64,000 nucleotides of DNA from DATKFM01 sp963851215 (GCA_963851215.1 CAWKOG010000022.1:1-64000), one strand, 5' to 3'; positions 24,645 through 33,344 are shown, counted from the first letter of the stretch. Numbers and translations are program-made. The notes: generated by a model not told the origin, from the sequence alone.

Positions 24645-24823
24645 AGCCTGTCTCCCAGTGTGCTTGTCGGGAATCGTTCGTTTTCATCTCCATAACGACA
24701 AACGGGGTTGAAAGTCTATCACCCGGGATCAAAAAAAGATCGGGCAGACCAAACCGGATGGCACCAGGATCTGTCCGACCTGACCGTCTCAGGTTAGCGA
24801 AAACTGCGGCCAGTCGAGAACGG
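23765..24823. repeat. Long direct repeat, copy A
   Basis: Coding copy A plus about 180 bases upstream match 28043 to about 29020. Shared upstream pieces include CATAACGACAAACGGG, an A-run with GGCAGACC, and CCAGGATCTGTCCGACCTGA. A weaker match (GCGGCCAG, then GAACGG, at 24806-24823) corresponds to the end of the alpha/beta hydrolase gene next to copy B. Confidence 0.65.
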
Positions 24824-24907
24824 AAACCGGACACTCGGCCCCTGGAGCTTGAAATGCGTTACCTTTGAGGCGCAGCCTTTCGGAAGTGGCATTTGAGGGG
24901 ACATGCA

Positions 24908-25420
24908 ATGGCTGGTATCACCGTCAAGGCTGGCGAAGGCAAAGCACTCAACGTACTGGGCATGCCACTTCGGTTCCTCTGCGATGCGGAAGACACTGAG
25001 GGAGCTTGGTCGTTAATGGAGGAGGAGATTCCGGTCGGCCTCGGCCCACCGCCGCATCGGCACGACTGGGACGAGGCTTACTATGTGATCGAGGGAGCGC
25101 TCGACTTCGAGATAGACGGGAAGCCAGTGCGCGTCGAACGTAGCGATTTCGCTTACTTGCCTCGCAACACTGTGCACGCCTTCAAGGGAGCGTCGCCGTC
25201 TCCTGCGCGAGTGCTCATTTTTGCCGTGCCCGCTCATTCTTCCGCGTTCTTCGAAGATGTGAATCGCGAGGTCCGCACGGTTCCTGACGACTTGGTCAAG
25301 GTGCCTGCAATCGGCCAGCGGCACGGGATCGAGTTCCTACCGGCACCAAGTAGCCCTGAGCGCGGCGAACACCGACGCGAAATAAGGCTCAGTGTAATGT
25401 CCGCAATGGGCTCAAATTAG
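24908..25420 (+). CDS. Cupin-domain protein
   Basis: Small single-domain cupin of 170 residues. Cupin motif 1 is present as PPPHRHDWDEAYYVIEGAL (two His, a Glu further on) and motif 2 as YLPRNTVHAF, so a metal site (His, His, Glu, His) is likely. ATG at 24908 follows GAGGGG at 24895-24900. The protein is intact. Such cupins act as dioxygenases, isomerases or sensors; no specific reaction can be assigned. It lies between the two repeat copies. Confidence 0.8.
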   Translation: MAGITVKAGEGKALNVLGMPLRFLCDAEDTEGAWSLMEEEIPVGLGPPPHRHDWDEAYYVIEGALDFEIDGKPVRVERSDFAYLPRNTVHAFKGASPSPARVLIFAVPAHSSAFFEDVNREVRTVPDDLVKVPAIGQRHGIEFLPAPSSPERGEHRREIRLSVMSAMGSN

Positions 25421-25450
25421 GACCGTGTCGATGCAAGCGGGACGACCTGC

Positions 25451-26389
25451 ATGAGCGGTTATCTTAAAGACGGGCAGTGGCACGAGGGCTGGTACGACAC
25501 GGGCAAGACCGCGGGCGAGTTCGTGCGCACGACCTCGAAGTTCCGCAGTTCGATCACCGCCGACGGCGCGAGCGGCTACCGTGCCGAACGCGGGCGCTAC
25601 CACCTGTACGTGTCGCTCGCCTGTCCCTGGGCGCACCGCACACTCATCGCGCGTGCGTTGAAAGGGCTGCAGGACGTGATCTCGGTATCGGTGGTCGAGC
25701 CGGTCATGACGCAGGGCTGGAGCTTCAGCGACGGGCTGCCGGACCACTTACACGGCTTCCAATACCTGTACCAGCTCTATTCCGCGGCCGATGCGCAGTA
25801 CACCGGTCGGGTGCTGGTGCCGGTGCTCTGGGACAAGGAGACGCGCACCATCGTCAGCAACGAATCGAGCGAGATCCTCCGCATGTTCAATGCGGGCTTC
25901 GCGGCCTTCGCCCGCAATGATGTCGATCTCTATCCCGTCGCGCTGCGGGCACAGATCGACGAGGCCAATGACTTCGTCTACGACAACATCAACAACGGCG
26001 TGTACCGCTGCGGCTTCGCCACCGAGCAGGCGGCGTACGAGCGCGCCTTCGACCGCCTGTTCTCAGCGCTGGACCGTGTGGAAGGCGACCTCGGGCGGCG
26101 GGGCTGGCTTGCCGACAGCGAGCATCCGACAGAAGCGGACTGGCGGCTCTTCACCACGCTCGTGCGCTTCGATGCCGTGTACTTCGGGCACTTCAAATGC
26201 AACCGCAACCGCATCGAGGACTTTCCGCACCTTTCGCGCTGTCTGCGCACGTTGTATCGGACGCCTGGTATCGCGGCGACGGTGAACATGGACCACATCA
26301 AGCGGCACTACTATATGAGCCATGCGCACATCAACCCGACGCGCATCGTACCGGCCGGGCCTCAACTGAAGTTCATGGAGGACGGTTAG
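25451..26389 (+). CDS. Glutathionyl-hydroquinone reductase (Xi-class GST)
   Basis: Intact 312-residue enzyme of the YqjG/PcpF group, which reduces glutathionyl-hydroquinones using GSH and often follows quinone or chlorophenol degradation. The thioredoxin-fold N-terminus has the catalytic Cys in SLACPWAHRTLIAR, then VPVLWDKETRTIVSNESSEI, and the all-helical C-terminal half includes TEADWRLFTTLVRFDAVYFG and HFKCN, which are highly conserved in this class. It ends INPTRIVPAGP. The start at 25451 (MSGYLKDGQW) fits the family exactly. It is 30 bases downstream of the cupin gene and may be co-transcribed. Confidence 0.92.
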   Translation: MSGYLKDGQWHEGWYDTGKTAGEFVRTTSKFRSSITADGASGYRAERGRYHLYVSLACPWAHRTLIARALKGLQDVISVSVVEPVMTQGWSFSDGLPDHLHGFQYLYQLYSAADAQYTGRVLVPVLWDKETRTIVSNESSEILRMFNAGFAAFARNDVDLYPVALRAQIDEANDFVYDNINNGVYRCGFATEQAAYERAFDRLFSALDRVEGDLGRRGWLADSEHPTEADWRLFTTLVRFDAVYFGHFKCNRNRIEDFPHLSRCLRTLYRTPGIAATVNMDHIKRHYYMSHAHINPTRIVPAGPQLKFMEDG

Positions 26390-26407
26390 CCGTCAGACGC
26401 ACCAATG

Positions 26408-27403
26408 CTAGTCGAGCACTCTCGCGACTCGAAAACCTGTGCCGGTGCTCTTGTACTTCTGAAGCGTTGCTCCAGGAGGGGGACCGAAGTTCCGCGCCGC
26501 GGAGCGGATCAGTGCCGGGGGGTCGGCCCACCCGCCGCCGCGAATCAGGCGGTACGAGCAAGACGTCGCTCCGGTCATGTACGACAGATCCCCCGTTAGA
26601 TTCAGTGTGCGCGACTCTTCGTAGGCAGACCCATCTGCCGGCAGCCCAGAGTACGAGTTGGCGAAGCAGTCTTGAACCCATTGCATCGCGTTTCCGTTCA
26701 TGTCGTAGAGACCGAATGCATTCGGCGGGAACGAGCCAACCGGCGACGTATTGACCCACTTGTCGCGCCCCGACGCCAGGCCCGAGCAGCAAGTGTCGGC
26801 ACCATAATTGGCAAACTCGTGGCTGGCGCTGGAACCCCATGGGAATGCCGTGGTCGATCGCGCACGTGCTGCATATTCCCACTCCGCTTCCGTTAGCAGG
26901 CGGTAATGGTGGCCGGTCCGTTCGCTCAGCCAGCGCACATAGTCCTGGGCGTCGTAATAGGTGAGACAGACCACCGGATGTGAGTCGTCTTGCGGGAAAC
27001 CGAAGTTGCGCCACGATGCAGCCGCGTCAGGCTCATCATTTTTGGCGCTGGGCAGTCCGCTCCAGGCGCAGCCTCCGCTTGTGCCGCGATTTGTGGCCGT
27101 GACGAATGCAGCCCACTGCCCGCGAGTCACATGGAACTTGCCGACAGCCAACTGGCCAATGTGAACGTGTCGCTGAGGGCCTTCCTCGTCATAGCGACCT
27201 GGCTCGCCCGATGGCGCGCCCATTTCGAAGTCGCCCGCTGGCACCACGACCAACTCGGGACACTCGGCGCAGTCGCGAAACGTCTCTCCAGGCTGGACGA
27301 CCGCGACGGCCCTTTCGGCCACTGCGGCTTCCCGATTTGCAGCGGCAGCGCAACCCACGGTGAAGATGAGCACCGGAATTGAAACAGCGTGCCATGTTCT
27401 CAT
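26408..27403 (-). CDS. FGE-sulfatase/SUMF1-fold secreted protein
   Basis: Intact protein with an N-terminal signal (WHAVSIPVLIFTVGCAAAAN), perhaps a lipoprotein, although the residue at -3 of the putative lipobox is Thr. The C-type-lectin-like FGE-sulfatase fold is clear: VVPAGDFEMGAPSGEPGRYD, RLLTEAEWEYAARA, AFGLYDMNGNAMQWVQD, RLIRGGGWADPP and GTGFRVAR at the end. The Cys pair of true formylglycine-generating enzymes is not evident in the usual SYC-RYR context, so enzymatic activity is doubtful. ATG at 27403 (MRTWHAVS) is chosen because it opens the signal peptide. No sulfatase gene is nearby. Confidence 0.8.
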   Translation of the reverse strand: MRTWHAVSIPVLIFTVGCAAAANREAAVAERAVAVVQPGETFRDCAECPELVVVPAGDFEMGAPSGEPGRYDEEGPQRHVHIGQLAVGKFHVTRGQWAAFVTATNRGTSGGCAWSGLPSAKNDEPDAAASWRNFGFPQDDSHPVVCLTYYDAQDYVRWLSERTGHHYRLLTEAEWEYAARARSTTAFPWGSSASHEFANYGADTCCSGLASGRDKWVNTSPVGSFPPNAFGLYDMNGNAMQWVQDCFANSYSGLPADGSAYEESRTLNLTGDLSYMTGATSCSYRLIRGGGWADPPALIRSAARNFGPPPGATLQKYKSTGTGFRVARVLD

Positions 27404-27429
27404 TCGAGGCTCCTGCGGGCACAACCAAG

Positions 27430-27979
27430 AGCCATAATAGGCCGGTTAGCGCGACGCCGGCGCGCAGCTTCGCTGCGCCCTTGTGTCCGCCATTGTAGGG
27501 CAGTTTGCGATACCGCCTTGCGACGGCGACAACCATGCTTCGGCGCTTGGGATCCACACCGTCCTGCGCGGCGCCGTGCCAGATTGTCAGCCCTTGGTTC
27601 CCCGCGCGCACATAGATGCGATCATCCCAGAAGAAGCCTGTATCTCCTACGCCGGAGGTGCTTTCGAGTTTTGCGCCAGAGTCGGTCAGCGTCTTGCGGA
27701 ACTCAACGAACTGCTTCGCGTCTGTCGACCACAACGAGATATTAGGTTGCCGCTTCCCATTGGAAAGGCGCAGGCAGTGGCCCCTTCGTCCGCGAGCTGC
27801 GGGCGAGGTTTGCGTACCGGCTCGCCCACAATTTCGGCAATCTCCTCGCTGCTCAGCAGTGTGCAGGCGTCTGCGGCTTCCACCGTTGACGGTGTCGCAA
27901 GCAATGCCATGCTGACGATTGCCAATCCCAGGCTGCCATCAGCGAATGCCGGCGACCACCACGAAATATTCGCTGTCAT
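27430..27979 (-). CDS. Small secreted protein, DUF3558-like pattern, frame breaks
   Basis: ATG at 27979 follows GAGGGAG and starts a signal peptide ending STVEA. The mature start DACTLLSSEEIAEIVGEP, then a Cys in GATACAFP, recalls small secreted DUF3558-type proteins with two Cys, but the family match is not certain. After a frame change near 27735 it continues WSTDAKQFVEFRKTLTDSGA and DTGFFWDDRIYVRAGNQGL. The 3' end is unclear because no frame gives a convincing tail after VVAVARR; I place it near 27430. It lies directly downstream of copy B of the duplicated gene on the same strand. Confidence 0.5.
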
Positions 27980-28042
27980 TGCCGAACTCCCTCAACGTTG
28001 TCGCTGCCGAGCAAAAACAGGCGCATCGAGGATCTCTCTGAA

Positions 28043-28843
28043 CTAGGCGAGCTGTTTCCACCGCTGTGGCCGACCCGCTGGTCTTGCAATACCAAAGCCG
28101 TCCAGAGGAATCGACGAACAGATCGCCACGTGTACCGGTCGAGGGCTTGTTTGCCGCACTGGACGCGACGAGTCGGATCTGCGCCTTCTTCCCCTTGAAG
28201 ACGCCGCCCCGCCCAAGGATGGAATTGCCTTCAATCGCTGCTCCGGTGCCTTCCGTCGAGCCGAGGACCGCACTCTGCGATTTCGTTGCATCGGCGATCT
28301 GACCCCAAACGCCGATGCCGGAGCCGTCGCCGCGGCCGTAGCAGCCCGGACCCGAACCCTTCGTCACACCGGCGATTGCGCCATAACTGCTGAGAGGATG
28401 GTTGTGCGTCGCGAGCAAGCAATTGCCGACCAGTGCTCCTTGGTGGCAAGGACTGCGTGGCCACTTCCGTCAGCCCGTGCCTGTACGGCGACCCCGTTGG
28501 AGGCGTACACATTCAGCGCAACGCCCTCTCCGCGATTGTCTAGCCACAAGGTATGCGCATAATTTGTGGAAGTAAGCGCTGTAGCCGAATTGAAGCCGTC
28601 GTTGGTGTTCGCTACATACATGATCGCTAGGGCCGCCTCTGCGGGTCGTGTGCCGATGAGCGACAGGCCGACGGCACCGAGGGTATATGCGGCACCCGTG
28701 AGTAGGGCTCTGCGGGGAAGCAATTCACCCTCCCTTGGGTCCTGTTTTGCCTCCGGCACGGCTCGCAGTGATTGGTTCTCCCGCCGTAGCTCGGCAATTT
28801 CCTGCTCCATCCGCGTGAGACGGACCTCAAGTGCAGCATCCAT
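28043..28843 (-). CDS. Coiled-coil/Tat-like repeat protein, copy B, frame breaks
   Basis: Better preserved paralogue of 23765-24644, about 265 residues. N-terminal coiled coil (EVRLTRMEQEIAELRRENQS), then PRRALLTGAAYTLGAVGLSL with RPAEA, an RR-led export-like segment although internal. A Gly/Ala-rich middle (GSGHAVLATKE, SSYGAIAGVTKGSGPGCYGR, GDGSGIGVWGQ, QSAVLGSTEGTGAAIEGNSI) is probably a beta-helix, and the end is GDLFVDSSGRLWYCKTSGS then WKQLA. Frame changes are near 28430 and 28085. Function unknown; a surface or exported structural role is inferred. It lies downstream of a strong terminator that closes the preceding hydrolase gene, so it needs its own promoter. Confidence 0.6.
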
Positions 28844-28931
28844 AAGCCTTGCCTCCCAGCGTATTTGTCGGGAAATCGTTTCTTTTCAACTCCCATAACG
28901 ACAAACGGGACCGAAACCGATCACGGGGATC

Positions 28932-28960
28932 AAAAAAAAAGGTTTGGGCAGACCCAAACC
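28932..28960 (-). terminator. Rho-independent terminator of the alpha/beta hydrolase gene
   Basis: On the minus strand GGTTTGGG-TCTG-CCCAAACC (28960-28941) forms a perfect 8-base stem with a 4-base loop, followed by nine T (28940-28932). It is about 36 bases after the stop of the gene ending at 28996. Confidence 0.9.
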
Positions 28961-28995
28961 CCAGATGGCGCCAGGATCTGTCCGACCTGACAGTC

Positions 28996-30372
28996 TCAGT
29001 GCGGCCAGGAGCGAACGGTGGGATCGCCAGCTTGCCTTTGCCCCGCAGCGCCTTTGATGAAGTCCGACATCAAGGCGAAATAGCCTTCCGGTTGTCGCGT
29101 AGAGACGCGTTCTCCATTTGGAAGTGTCTCGAACTCGTACATGCCGTGATCAGCACCGGGAAAGACAACAGTCGTGATCGGACGACCAGACTTTCGCAGC
29201 ACGGCCAAGCGACGGATGGTCTCTCCAGGGGGCGCATCGCGATCCTGGCCTCCCAGTATCCATAGCTGCGGCACTTCGAGGTTGGCCAACACAGGCACGG
29301 GGTCGTACTGTGCTGGCACCCCTTCGAGCAAACTTGGACCTTCGTTGCGCGATGTCTCGGTTGAGGTGGCAAGCAGATAGGCCGTGACATTGCCACGGAC
29401 TGATTTGAACCAAGGCTCTTGGCCGTACTTGCGCTTCACAGTCTCAAGCTGCTCATAACCATCGGTGAAGTTGCTCGCGACAATCGTCGCCGTCGCATCA
29501 GCAACCTCCATGGCCTTGGCCTTGATCTCCGGACCGAATCCGGCACGCTCCATGTCGAAGGCGATCGCCTCACGGTCTTCATCCAACGGCGAGACAGCCA
29601 GTCCGAAACTCACGATGACAAAGTCCACGGGCTCTATGTGCGCGGCCAATGGCGCCACCCAACCCCCCTGGCTACCGCCCTGGTATCCCACTCGTCCCGC
29701 GCGTACGCCCGCAAGACGCCGTGCCTCGCGCATAGCGAGAACCGCATCGGTGGCCAACAACAGGTAGTTCTGCGAGTAGCGGCCGCCCGAAGCACCTGTA
29801 CCGCGCTTGTCATAGGCAAACACGCCGATGCCTGCGCTGGCGAACTGACGCTGCAATGCATAGGTCTCAAGCGCCGACGAGTGCTCGGCTCCGTGAATCA
29901 AGACGACGATCGGAACACGCGCCTCGCCAGGTGGTAACGTCAACCGTCCGGCCAGCACGACCCCACTACCCTGAAAGCTCGTGTCGACCTGGATCAAGGG
30001 CGTTCGCTGGCCCGCGACGTCGTCGAAACGAATTTCGCCACGCGTGCAGTCGGAAATGGTGACATGGTGCCCGTCGGACCGGTCCGTCCAGCCGAGTGTG
30101 CTACTCCAGCGACCATTCCCCTGCGGAGTCAGTGCACCGGTGCGCCCATCCAAGCGCGTCCAGCGAAGTTGTCCAGGTGCGCCAGGAGCGATGTCTAATG
30201 ACGTGCCATCCGCCATGAGATAGCTACCGACTTCGCAGGGGGTCTGAACTCGCTGGCCCGAAGGCGACACTTGAGCGTCAACGGGTACCACGCTGCCTAG
30301 CGCCACGAGGAGCGCGGCGCCCGCGCACCTCGGGTGATCTATGGATCTCACTCTTTGCACCGTATGTTTCAA
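28996..30372 (-). CDS. Secreted alpha/beta hydrolase (S9/dienelactone-hydrolase-like)
   Basis: Intact 458-residue serine hydrolase. The N-terminal signal peptide ends around VVPVDA-Q. An N-terminal beta-rich region (about residues 45-135) precedes the hydrolase domain: VVLIHGAEHSS (oxyanion strand), YDKRGTGAS, nucleophile elbow GGSQGGWV, catalytic Asp in LGGQDRDAPP and His in GADHGMYEF. Substrate unknown; similar proteins act as esterases or exopeptidases. The start (MKHTVQRVRS) lies at 30372 with 190 bases to the divergent SDR gene. Transcription ends at the terminator at 28932-28960. Confidence 0.85.
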   Translation of the reverse strand: MKHTVQRVRSIDHPRCAGAALLVALGSVVPVDAQVSPSGQRVQTPCEVGSYLMADGTSLDIAPGAPGQLRWTRLDGRTGALTPQGNGRWSSTLGWTDRSDGHHVTISDCTRGEIRFDDVAGQRTPLIQVDTSFQGSGVVLAGRLTLPPGEARVPIVVLIHGAEHSSALETYALQRQFASAGIGVFAYDKRGTGASGGRYSQNYLLLATDAVLAMREARRLAGVRAGRVGYQGGSQGGWVAPLAAHIEPVDFVIVSFGLAVSPLDEDREAIAFDMERAGFGPEIKAKAMEVADATATIVASNFTDGYEQLETVKRKYGQEPWFKSVRGNVTAYLLATSTETSRNEGPSLLEGVPAQYDPVPVLANLEVPQLWILGGQDRDAPPGETIRRLAVLRKSGRPITTVVFPGADHGMYEFETLPNGERVSTRQPEGYFALMSDFIKGAAGQRQAGDPTVRSWPH

Positions 30373-30563
30373 TTTACGTAGGCACGTCTGACTTCATCGA
30401 CGCAGTCCAGCGATCGGGATGACAACCTTGAAATGCATTGGGCGCGATCAAAGTTGCAGTCGCTGGGCGGTTCCACTTTGCGGGATACGCTAAGGAGGCC
30501 GTAACGTTGTGAACAGTAGGCGAGCGTGGGAGGATCGCGAGACACAAATACGAGAGCTGAGCG

Positions 30564-31310
30564 ATGAATGGACGTGTAGCGCTGGTCACCGGCGGTGGCC
30601 GGGGGATCGGGCGCGAGGCGGCGCTGCTGCTGTCGGCAGCGGGCGCGCGCGTCATGATCGTGTCGCGCAGCGAGACGGAACTGGCGGCCGTTGGCCTCGA
30701 ATATGTTGTGGCCGACCTCGGCACCGCCGAGGGTTGCGCCCTGGCGGTTGCCGAGACCGAGCGACGACTGGGACCGATTGATGTGTTGGTCGTGAACCAC
30801 GGCATCGGCTCAGCCCATGAGCGGCTGGTGTGGGAGCAGGATCCCGCGGTCTGGCGCGAGACGATGCGCATCAACCTCGACGGTCCGTTCGAGCTCGCGC
30901 GGCTGACGGTAGGCGGCATGTGCAAGCGCGGCTTCGGACGGCTCGTATTCACCAGTTCGACCGCCGGCGAGAAAGCGGAACGGTCGGGCAGTGCGTATAC
31001 CGCCTCCAAGCATGGTGTCATCGGGCTCGCACGTGCGGTCGCCCAGGACGCCGGGCCGTTCGGAGTCACATCAAACGCAGTGCTACCGGGCTGGGTACGG
31101 ACGGCAATGGCGGAGAGATCGGCAAAGTCGGAAGCGGAAAAGCGTGGGACCAGCATCGAGCAGGTGTGGCAGGAGCGCGCCGCCATTTACCCGCAGAACC
31201 GTGTTCTGGAGCCGCGCGAGGTCGCGCAGGTGATCGCGTTCCTGTGCAGCGACGCTGCCGGCGGTGTCAACGGCGAGGCAATTACCGTGGCTCTCGGCGG
31301 CATGTGGTAG
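30564..31310 (+). CDS. Short-chain dehydrogenase/reductase
   Basis: Intact 248-residue SDR, probably NAD(P)-dependent. Rossmann motif TGGGRGIGREAA at residues 9-20, NHGIG in place of NNAG near residue 79, catalytic Ser in FTSSTAGEKA and YTASK (YxxxK) near residue 145, then LPGWVRTAM and the C-terminal GEAITVALGGMW. It resembles 3-hydroxybutyrate or 3-oxoacyl reductase-type enzymes, but the substrate cannot be fixed. The start at ATG 30564 lies a few bases after GAGAGCTGAGCG. It is followed 11 bases later by the truncated amidase, apparently in one operon. Confidence 0.88.
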   Translation: MNGRVALVTGGGRGIGREAALLLSAAGARVMIVSRSETELAAVGLEYVVADLGTAEGCALAVAETERRLGPIDVLVVNHGIGSAHERLVWEQDPAVWRETMRINLDGPFELARLTVGGMCKRGFGRLVFTSSTAGEKAERSGSAYTASKHGVIGLARAVAQDAGPFGVTSNAVLPGWVRTAMAERSAKSEAEKRGTSIEQVWQERAAIYPQNRVLEPREVAQVIAFLCSDAAGGVNGEAITVALGGMW

Positions 31311-31321
31311 GCGGTCGGAGA

Positions 31322-31790
31322 GTGGGGTCTCAACCATTGGCTGACGCACGCTTCTCATCGGTCACCGCAGCAGCTGCCGTTCTGTCGAGCGGCGCGGCGA
31401 GCTCTCGCGAGCTGGTGTCCGCTGCGCTGACGCGCGCTCGCGATCAGGGCGGCGAGGGCGCGCGGGTTTTCACGCAACTCCACGCTGCGACGGCGCGGCG
31501 TGATGCGGAAGCGTGGGACGCCCGACACGCAGCCGGTGCTCCGGCGACGGTACTTGGCGGTCTGCCGGTCAGCGTCAAGGATCTGTTCGACGTCGCCGGA
31601 TGCGTCACCACTGCGGGTTCACGCGTGCTGGCCGATGCGCCCGCTGCGACGGCCGATGCCGACGCCGTCATCCGGCTCCGCCAGGCGGGCGCGATCATCG
31701 TCGGCAAGACCAACATGACGGAGTTCGCCTACTCCGGGGTCGGTCTCAATCCACATTACGGAACCCCGCGCAATCCTTTCGATCGCGCAC
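31322..31790 (+). pseudogene. Amidase (AS family), truncated after the N-terminal quarter
   Basis: N-terminal part of an amidase-signature enzyme: TAAAAVLSSGAASSRELV, LGGLPVSVKDLFDVAG (the catalytic Lys) and GKTNMTEFAYSGVGLNPHYG then NPFDRA. In intact amidases NPFDRA is followed at once by the Gly-Ser-rich loop with the catalytic serines; here the homology stops and the sequence becomes part of a TRAP transporter subunit. GTG at 31322 follows GGTCGGAGA and lies 11 bases after the SDR stop. The cut is abrupt, with no terminal repeats or transposase, so it is either a recombination product or a misjoin. Confidence 0.75.
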
Positions 31791-31820
31791 GCCGGCCCGC
31801 CTTCGCCGGCGCATGGATGG
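31785..31820. other. Breakpoint between two unrelated gene fragments
   Basis: Left of here reads an amidase in frame to NPFDRA. Right of here reads the C-terminal half of a TRAP DctQ subunit. Neither family contains the other half. The exact base cannot be fixed, but it falls within this stretch. Confidence 0.6.
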
Positions 31821-32028
31821 AACCTGGAACTTTGTCTACGCTGCGGCCATGGCGTTCGTCGCGGTCTGTCTGACGCGCGGCACTGTGGATACCCTTGCCT
31901 CGCAGGAAGTCTCAATGGTGCTGCGCATCCCCGTCTGGCCCGGTGTCGCCTTCGGCGCGTTTAGCTGCGCGTTCCTGGCAATCGTGTCATTGGCCACCGC
32001 CTACGAGCTTTGGCGGAACAAGCCGTGA
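31815..32028 (+). pseudogene. TRAP transporter small membrane subunit DctQ, N-terminus missing
   Basis: C-terminal part of the four-helix DctQ subunit. Two hydrophobic segments remain (NFVYAAAMAFVAVCL, and GVAFGAFSCAFLAIVSLATA), separated by LRIPVWP, typical of this subunit, and the end is YELWRNKP. The stop TGA overlaps the GTG start of dctM (GTGA at 32025-32028), the normal coupling for these genes. The 5' part and the periplasmic binding protein gene dctP are absent, cut off at the breakpoint. Confidence 0.65.
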
Positions 32029-33344
32029 GCGGCAGCTGGATTGCACTCCTCGGTTTCGGATTCATGCTGGCTCTGATAGCACTCCGGCTGCATGTCGGTA
32101 TCGCGATGTTCGTGACCGGATGCCTCGGCTACGTCTATCTCTCAAGCGCCCCGGCGTTGTTCGCATTCCTGAAGACCAATGCCTATAACCTGTTTGCAAG
32201 CTATACCCTGTCTGTCATTCCGCTGTTCATATTGATGGGAGCGCTGGCGGAGCAATCGGGCTTATCGACCGCATTGTTCCGTGCTGCTGCGGCTATTATG
32301 GGCCGGGTGCGTGGCGGACTTGCCATGGCGGTGATCGCGGCATGCACTGCCTTCGGCGCGATCTGCGGATCCTCCGTCGCGACCACGGCCACTTTTGGCC
32401 GCGCGGCGCTGCCCGAACTGCTGCGCCACAGGTATGAAGGTGGCTTTGCCACGGGCACGATCGCGGTCGGCGGCACGCTCGGCATCCTGATTCCGCCCTC
32501 CATCATCCTGGTGATCTACGCCATCACGGTGGAGCAGAACATCAGCAAGCTCTTCATGGCGGCGCTGGTGCCGGGCTTGTTGGCAACGGCTTTCTATGTG
32601 GTCACCATCTTCGTCGCGACGCGGCGCAAGCCGGAGCTGGCGCCGATCCATGACCCGGATGACGGCCGCGGACGCTGGCAGCATATGAAGTCGGTCTGGC
32701 CAGTGCTGTTGGTCGCGCTGCTGGTGGTGGGCGGCATCTATGGCGGCGTATTCAGCCCCACCGAAGGCGCTGCGGTTGGGACTGTCGCAATCCTGGCGAT
32801 TGGCCTGATGCAGCGATCGCTCGACTGGGCAGCCCTCAAGACCAGCATCCTGAACACCGCCTCGACCACTGCCATGATCTTCGTGATCCTGATGGGCTCG
32901 GAAATCTTCAATGCCTTCCTGGCGCTGTCGCAAATGCCAATGCAGGCCGCGGAATTCATCACCTCGCTCGAGATGCCACCCTACGCGATTCTAGGCGCGA
33001 TTCTGGCGCTCTACATCCTGCTGGGCGCCGTCATGGACGAGCTGGCAATGATCCTGCTCACCTTGCCGGTGTTCTTCCCGATCATCGCCGCGCTCGATTT
33101 CGGCATGCAGCCCGACGACCTTGCGATCTGGTTCGGCATACTGCTGCTGATCGTGGTCGGCATCGGCCTGACCGCGCCGCCGATTGGCCTGAACGTCTTC
33201 GTCATCAGCGCGATTGCCAAGAATATTCCGATCGCGCGAACCTACCGCGGCGTCCTGCCCTTCATCGCCGCCGATATTGCGCGGCTTTTGTTGGTGCTGC
33301 TGTTTCCCGGCCTGGCACTTGGTCTCGTGCACCTGTTGACGTGA
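32025..33344 (+). CDS. dctM: TRAP transporter large permease DctM
   Basis: Large membrane subunit of a tripartite ATP-independent periplasmic transporter, importing an organic acid with sodium. The protein is intact at about 439 residues and highly hydrophobic, with some 12 helices. Typical segments: YTLSVIPLFILMGALAEQSG, AACTAFGAICGSSVATTATF, GTLGILIPPSIILVIYAI, FSPTEGAAVGTVA, and GLTAPPIGLNVFVISAIAK. GTG at 32025 overlaps dctQ. Its last 80 bases overlap the 3' end of pcaQ on the other strand. Its position beside pca genes suggests uptake of an aromatic acid such as protocatechuate (inference). Confidence 0.93.
   Translation: MSGSWIALLGFGFMLALIALRLHVGIAMFVTGCLGYVYLSSAPALFAFLKTNAYNLFASYTLSVIPLFILMGALAEQSGLSTALFRAAAAIMGRVRGGLAMAVIAACTAFGAICGSSVATTATFGRAALPELLRHRYEGGFATGTIAVGGTLGILIPPSIILVIYAITVEQNISKLFMAALVPGLLATAFYVVTIFVATRRKPELAPIHDPDDGRGRWQHMKSVWPVLLVALLVVGGIYGGVFSPTEGAAVGTVAILAIGLMQRSLDWAALKTSILNTASTTAMIFVILMGSEIFNAFLALSQMPMQAAEFITSLEMPPYAILGAILALYILLGAVMDELAMILLTLPVFFPIIAALDFGMQPDDLAIWFGILLLIVVGIGLTAPPIGLNVFVISAIAKNIPIARTYRGVLPFIAADIARLLLVLLFPGLALGLVHLLT

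Larger units (their letters stand above)
28043..29020. repeat. Long direct repeat, copy B
   Basis: Same orientation as copy A at 23765-24823, about 3.2 kb apart. The homology includes the coding region, a terminator hairpin region, and the last codons and stop of the upstream hydrolase gene. Confidence 0.65.

Noticed and set aside
24700..24760. Terminator at copy A corresponding to the one at 28932-28960
   Set aside because: The stem here (GGTTTGG against CCCGATC) has mismatches and wobble pairs, and no gene on that strand ends upstream. I treat it as a decayed copy.
26408..27403. Active formylglycine-generating enzyme
   Set aside because: The fold fits, but the expected Cys context and a sulfatase partner are both missing.
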